From Akebia trifoliata (lineage: Eukaryota > Streptophyta > Magnoliopsida > Ranunculales > Lardizabalaceae), in assembly GCA_017979445.1 (NCBI GenBank), contig CM030706.1, positions 28,556,493-28,620,492 of the forward strand: a stretch of DNA of 64,000 nt. Reading direction: 5' to 3'. Every line of letters begins with the position of its first letter. Position 1 is the first letter of the stretch. A program made the position numbers and the translations under genes. The notes below the pieces were generated by a model. That model was not told the DNA's origin and did not search any database. It was given only the letters and a program-made list of their open reading frames with translations. This document shows, in pieces, positions 58,141 through 64,000 of this stretch.

Positions 58141-58593
58141 TCTTTGAGCCTGATAATATCGAGTCTTTAGCAAAATTTAGCCCAAGAAGCATGGCTTTAA
58201 TAAGTTTGAGTCTGAGAAATAAGACTCCAACTTTGAATATGATTGTTTAAGTTCTTGTAAACTTTAGCCCAAGAAGTGTGGCTCCAATAAGTTCGAGTCC
58301 GAGAAACGAGACTCTGACTTCTTTATGAATCATAAAATGAGTAAGTTTTTTAAAGTGCCTACAAACCTTAGCCCGAGAAACGTAGTTCTAATAAGTTTAA
58401 GTCCGAGAAACGAAACTCTAACTCTTTTTTAATCATAGAATGTGTAGGTTTTTTGAAGTGCCTACAAACCTTAGCTTGAAAAGTGTGATTCCAATAAGTT
58501 CGAGTCCGAGAAACGAGACTCTAACATTTTTTTGAATCATAGAATGAGTAGATTTTTTGAAGTGCCTATAAACCTTAGTCTGAGAAGCGTGGC
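58141..58593 (+). repeat. ~104-bp tandem array, part 1
   Basis: Units carry ccttagcccgagaagYGTGG, ctccaataagttcgagtccg, agaaacgagactctgactt and gaatcatagaatgagtagg blocks. Four to five units are visible up to the insertion at 58594, and they continue unbroken in phase at 61940. Such arrays just before the 3' LTR are known from Tat/Ogre elements. Confidence 0.85.
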
Positions 58594-61500
58594 TGTGGCG
58601 CCCCGCCAAACGCTAACACAAATCCCAAGGCCAAATCCCCAGGTACTAGGTGGCACCTCGAAATTTCGGCATGGTCTCCTCTATTTATGTTAGCGTTTCA
58701 CGGAACTCAAACCTGAAAAACCAATTTATAACAAAACCTGTATATAAAAATGTAGATACAGGGAAATAACAGCGGAAGACTAATTACATCAAACATGTAA
58801 GTAGATCAGAGTGCGGAAGATTTATCAATATACAGGCTTACCAAAACACTCTCACTCTAACAGAGGCCTAAACTCTCAAATCCAAAAACTACATACATCC
58901 TGGATGAAACTGACAACACTAAGGGATGTGGTCCTAGTGCTCACCAGGCAATAAAATCTGATCGTCGATCTGATCGACCAGATACTCCTCAATTACTGCC
59001 TCTACGCCTGCCTCGACAGCTGCAAGTGCTGAAACTAAAAAAAAATAGGAAGGAAAGGGTGAGTAACGAAAGTTACCCAGCAAGTCCACAGTCAATTCCT
59101 ACTAATAACCCTTCCTAAGCATGATCGAATAAAGCATACTGAACATTTTAGTACATGCAAGGTTTTACAAGATAAAATACGATCAACTGGTACATATAGC
59201 TAGGGATGAGCAACTAAACAGTTTTAAAAATTATACATAGCATCAATCATCCATACTCATCATACGTTTTTTCATTTTATGCAAATAAGATTGCCAACAT
59301 TGAAATAATAGACATGCTTCTCATTTATAATCCGAAATATAACAACAGATACATAATACAAATGGTGGAGTATTGGAATTAAAGAGTTGGGATCACGACT
59401 GGATCGCTCCCAGTCAGGACATGATATTCCTCAACATAAATCTGGCTTTTAGTTCCTGATTTTGTGGCCGGTCGCTGCGCTTACCACACTGGTGACCATT
59501 TATCCGGCTCAGGCTGGCCGTTTGACGTGACCGTAAGCAATGGGTCTCTTTTCGATGTGTCAGAACGTTCGACTACTACTAGATTGTTAGTGATCACTGA
59601 CTAATCATCTTCGTCTATGCCTATCAGGTGTGTATGTGATTCCCAAAGGACACTCCACTCGTATACGACCACCTTTACAAAACACGTTCACTGGTAAAGA
59701 TAAGAAAGGAATGGACCCGGATTCCAGTTGTGACTCCACTCTCATACGCGTCCCATACCACGTATGAGTTTGGTGGTCCCTACCGTCCATCCCAGGATAG
59801 TGTACCCCTCCGGATGATGTGACACACTATCCCTTCAGGCATTCACAAACCCTTTAACAGCTCACAAAATAGCTACGTACATATATGATTTTTCATTTAA
59901 AACAAAAGAGAAATTAACAGAACAGGGTTGAGAACGAATATCCAGTTCCTACCATGCAACCGTGGCCAATCGGCCTAAAATAAATAACAGTACTCAGCGC
60001 AAGCGCTAACATAATCGGAAATAAACATGCAACCCTTTCATTAATAACCTGGATATCCTTTCACCAACCTACACACAACATACAATGTAAAATGCAGACA
60101 TCACCCCTCGGGTGTGATTCTGACATTTTACCGTTCATTCCTTTTTCCCATTCTTTCAACATTCTCATTTTTCATCCTTTCAAATCAACCATTCATTTTC
60201 AATCTTTCAAAGTCATTCTTTTGGTCTTTCCATTGAAAACCTCCGAAGTTTATTAAAAAACAAGGTCCCAGCGATGCTCGGGACCAAAGCTGTTAAAAAT
60301 AGATAAAGCTGGTGAAAATTTGGCTAAGTATCAGAAACTCAATTTTTCAAAGTTCTCGAAATTGAAAACGGGTTTTTCGAAATGAAAGTCTCGATCATGA
60401 GATTCGACACCATATAGTTTTTGTAATCTAATTCAAAGAAACGCGAAAGTTATTTCATTTTGAAAACTTGCCGAAAACGTCGAAAATTACGTTTTGTTCT
60501 TGAAACCAAAATTCGGATTTTGATCCTTTGAGATTTGGATCTTAAAACCATTCCCATTGTTCCGAAATGGGGGGTAAAACCTTAATTTCATTAAAGAACT
60601 TAAAGTAAATGGAAAGTAAAAATTAAAGAGGACATTTACTTACATGTTTTTAATGAAATAAAGGGTGAGAAATAGTGTATAAGGTGTGAGGAGGTCAAGC
60701 CAAGAGTCAGAACACTGTTCTGAAGAGAACTGTGTCTGTCGGTGGCTGTCGGTGGGACCGACAGAATGCCTTCGGTAGGTGCCGGTGGCACCGACCCTTC
60801 CCACCTACAGCCTGAACCTCACTCGCGATTTTTGGGTTTTTCGACCCCTTTCTCGATTTCTTCTTCCACTCTTCGAACCATTCGGCCCACCCACGATTTT
60901 GTTATCAAAATTCGATAAAACATAATCAAAACACCTACTTCTACCATGAATTTGAAATCAAACACCAATTTCTACGATTTAAATGCAAACAATAAGTTTT
61001 GTTTCAAAGCCCTAAATGCACATTTCGAAAATCTAAAGCTACCAATAAGAATTGGAAGTCCCTTACCTAGTTGTGAACGCCAAGGGTACAAGCTAGCACT
61101 ACAACTCAAGGTTGGATGGCTCAAGAGTCGAGGTTGGGCTGACTTGGATGCCAAATAAGCAAGGGTTTGCAAGGTATCCGACAATGACGATCTCCTTCGC
61201 TTCTACAATGAAGTATAGACCTAGCTCCTAACTCGATGAAGCCCTCGGATGGAATGTTTTGAGGTTTATTCGAGCTACCCGGCTGATTTTGATGGAGGAT
61301 GGAGAAAACGAACAAGAATGAACAACCAAAGGTGGTGAAGTTGTAGCTCTCGACGTGGCCGACAACTTTGTCTTCTTCGTCGAGGTTCAACTCGGCTTCG
61401 TTCGGGCTAGAACTTGAAGGGAATGGGTTGAAACCCTAGGGTGGAGAAGTGGCTGTCGTTTGATTTCCTTGGAAAAGAAGAGAAATGAAATGAAATAAAA

Positions 61501-61939
61501 GAAATAAGATTTCTTTTATAATAAAGCTGATGGCATACTTGTAATTTTCCCATCATTTCTAACTTCGTTCGTAACTTAACCATTCGGACTCGGAAATTGA
61601 CAAGTGAATATACCATTTCGAATAATTTTTCGCTACGGACCTAATGGTATCATCAAATCTTTCCGATACTCGCTCTAACGAAATTCCACTGTTTTGGGTC
61701 CCACTTAATGCGAAATTCGAGGATTTTATAACTTTTTCCTCCGAACTCGAATTCAAACTTGTTTACAGGCTAATGTATATATTTCGATCCTTTTGAATTT
61801 AATGGCGAAGTCGATTTTCCTCAAAATTAATCATAGCAATATTCGAGTATTTTACTCTAAGTCTCTCATTCGATATTTCCCTCCGAATCTCACCATTTAC
61901 TTTCCTCGAGATATGAGTTGAAAATCCGGGGTGTTACAG
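58594..61939 (-). mobile_element. Solo LTR of family 1, type II leader (L10), inside the 104-bp array
   Basis: A 3346-bp LTR on the - strand with a perfect target duplication GTGGC (58589-58593 and 61940-61944). On the + strand it starts TGTGGCGCCCCGCC and ends GGGGTGTTACA. Hairpin AGCGCAAGCGCT at 59996-60007, CTGTCGGT/ACCGACAG near 60747-60765, and a - strand TATAAAAG near 61515. Its ends are better kept than most other solo copies, so it is relatively young. Confidence 0.93.
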
Positions 61940-62420
61940 TGGCTCCAATAAGTTCGAGTCTGAGAAACGAGACTCCGACATTTTTTGAATCATAGAATGA
62001 GTAGATTTTTTGAAGTGCCTACAAACCTTAGCCCGAGAAGTGTGGCTCCAATAAGTTCGAGTCCAAGAAATGAGACTCTGACTTTTTTTTAATCATAGAA
62101 TGAGTAGGTTTTTTTAAGTTCATACAAACCTTAGCTAGAGTTCGAGAAATGAGACTCCAGCTTTATCTGAATCATAGAATGAATTAATAGGATTGTTTAA
62201 GTTCTTGTAAACCTTAGCTAGAGTTCGAGAAACGGGACTCCAGCTTTGTTTGAATCATAGAATGAATTAATGGGACTATTTAAGTTCCTGTAAACCTCAG
62301 TTTGAATCCGAGAAACGAGACTCCATTTTGAATAGGATTTTTTAAGTTCTTACAAACCTTAGCCCGAGAAGCGTGGCTCTAATAAGCTCGAGTCCAATAA
62401 ACGAGACTCAATTTTTTTTA
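61940..62420 (+). repeat. ~104-bp tandem array, part 2
   Basis: This continues part 1 after the inserted LTR. The first units are like those before the insertion. Later units (from ~62130) are shorter, lacking the seccion from cccgagaag to ccaataag, so the period drops to about 80 bp. Confidence 0.82.
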
Positions 62421-62879
62421 ACTTTAAAAAGGAATTTCGTTAGGATTTAATGCAGTTTCTACATTACCTATCTCGTTATTCAAATGTACCATAGTTCAAT
62501 ATTGTGTGATTGTCTTCATTGCATATGTGCATTTCAATTTGAATCATCATCGTTAGTGAGAGAAGATCTCTAGGACCTGACATTTGTAGTTATTGCAAAG
62601 AGTTTATTTTCAATGATCCAATAGAATATCCAGTAAGCATCACCCAATTGCACGCACGTGCACTTTTGCATTAGTCAATGAGAATTTTTCAAAAATCAAG
62701 GATCTAACAAGCTTTTAGTTTGGGGAGAGTTTTACCCTCAAGGATCCGAACATCTCGACGAATTGCTAAATTAGGTTGCAAAATGAACTGTCACCAACTT
62801 TGGCATTCAGATATCGTACTATCTACCCAAATAGATTTGCTATCTAGTTTGCTTCAACCCTCTACCAAAGATGGGCATC
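62421..62879. other. Region between the array and the 3' LTR, with polypurine-like end
   Basis: No coding region. The last bases AAAGATGGGCATC (62867-62879) abut the LTR start and are the candidate PPT, though weaker than that of family 1. Confidence 0.45.
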
Positions 62880-64000
62880 TGTAGACACCCCATTTTGTAC
62901 TCTCCTGATTAATCAACTCGTCAACCTGATTGCGATGATTCCCAATGATGGATGAATATTCCAATATTTTTGTTTGTTACTAGATATGTTTCAAAAATTC
63001 TGATGAGATATCTCAAGTGAACAAAACTTTTGAAACCACGCTACGGTAGGAAAATATGACCGAAAACATAGAAATTATTATTTTTCAGACAAAAAAAAAC
63101 TTTACGATAAAAACCACTAAAAAATGATCAAATTATCAAAATACCCCTAACATCAAAACATTTTTAGAGCCCACATTATATTTAGAAAAATCCTTTCGAA
63201 CACATAAAACAATAAATTGAAATCAAATAAATCATTCCATCAATTTTCACCAAATTTGATAAAATTACGAAAATACCTCTCATATGGTTCACAATCATTT
63301 CATACCAAAATATTCATAAATGACACAAATCGATAATCCCATCGAATTCCTTTCAAAAAAATGACTCCAAAACATCGAAAAATGACTTTTCAATGCAAAA
63401 ATCCTCTTCGGGGGTAAAACGATAATTTTTTAATTTTAACAATTTAAAATTTCAAAATTAATAATTAAAAAATTAATTAATGTAAAGTAAAATCCTAATT
63501 AAAATTTTTTAAATCAATCAATCAAGCTCTCAGGCAAAATTGTTGATGGTTGTCTACTTATTTAAATGGAGTCCCTTGATATTTATTAAAAGACCCTTCC
63601 ATCAGGGGGCCTAAAGAATTAAAATATAATTAAGAGGGGTTCTCTAAAAAATTAAAAATATATTCTTTCATTGTATATAAAAATTAAAACCTTAATCTAA
63701 ACAAACCTAGCCAATGAAATAAGACTTAAGTCAAAATCCTAATTAAAACCCTAATATAAAGAAACCTAGTCAATCAAATAAGACTTAAGTCAAAACCCTA
63801 ATTCACCTTATCTAAAAGAAACCTAATTAAACACCAACTCTTCAAAAAAAATCTATAAATAGGAGCCTCCACAACCCCATCTCGTAAGTCAAGAGAAATC
63901 CTAGGAAAGAGATGTCAAAAACATCCTCCAACTTTTTCAAAATCCTAAATCCGAAACCTCAACTCCCTACCTAACATTCAAACCTCAGTTTTTGCTCAAA
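62880..64000 (+). repeat. Family-2 3' LTR, cut by window edge
   Basis: Starts TGTAGACACCCC and aligns base for base with the first ~1.1 kb of 50580-52151 at roughly 85% identity by eye. TATA box at 63854-63861. The remaining ~450 bp are outside. Confidence 0.8.

Larger units (their letters stand above)
50580..64000 (+). mobile_element. Family-2 LTR retrotransposon (Tat/Ogre-like), continues past the window
   Basis: 5' LTR 50580-52151, primer site, a ~10.7 kb internal region (7.4 kb without the inserted solo LTR) and the first 1121 bp of the 3' LTR. No gag or pol domain is readable; the internal region is largely non-coding or decayed. The tRNA-Arg-like primer site and tandem arrays in front of the 3' LTR are what is known for Tat/Ogre elements. 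The two LTRs look roughly 85% alike by eye, so this is an old insertion, or possibly two related ones. The target duplication cannot be tested because the right end is outside. Confidence 0.65.

Noticed and set aside
58141..58593. CRISPR-like array
   Set aside because: Units are contiguous diverged tandem repeats without unique spacers, in a plant retroelement.

Overview
The window is plant nuclear DNA, most likely a eudicot. It is AT-rich and is made almost entirely of nested, decayed LTR retrotransposons. I found no intact protein gene, rRNA, tRNA or CRISPR array. The species cannot be settled from the sequence alone. Every coding trace with family resemblance belongs to a retroelement: chromovirus-like Ty3/gypsy gag and RT, Ty1/copia pol, and a gag-like spliced gene.

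One family of very long LTRs (about 3.0-3.4 kb; starts TGTAACACCCC, ends GGGGCGCCACA) makes up roughly 60% of the window, in ten LTR copies. Target-site duplications (TSDs) of 5 bp can be read for six insertions. On the + strand lie an LTR entering from the left edge (1-1083 + 4124-5505), a solo LTR nested in it (1084-4123, TSD CTAGG/CCAGG), a solo LTR at 6688-10107 (TAGTA) and a solo LTR at 27338-30572 (TGTCA). On the - strand lie element A (10520-20173, TATAC), element B (33794-43426, GGCTC), element C (31677-47292, split by B and truncated at its 5' end) and a solo LTR at 58594-61939 (GTGGC). A and B keep an initiator-Met-tRNA primer site, a polypurine tract (PPT), a decayed gag and a protease stub, but no pol. 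In place of pol both carry the same ~380 bp coding-like segment, antisense to the element. C keeps part of a chromovirus-type reverse transcriptase.

The remainder: a decayed Ty1/copia element from 22375 (5' LTR, primer site, 34-bp minisatellite in its leader, gag and pol pseudogenes), interrupted inside RT by the 27338-30572 solo LTR; a GC-rich LTR-like piece at 21116-22020; a gypsy 3'-end fragment at 30668-31676; and a broken, probably spliced gag-like gene at 48326-50579. From 50580 to beyond the right edge runs a second LTR family with a Tat/Ogre-type primer site (52153) and several tandem-repeat arrays before its 3' LTR.

The most unusual points are the antisense captured segment shared by A and B, CCHC zinc knuckles on both sides of the gag capsid region, a modular LTR whose central leader exists in two unrelated versions, and the tandem arrays in the 3' part of the second family. 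All coding regions have stops and frameshifts, many consistent with C-to-T decay of methylated cytosines.
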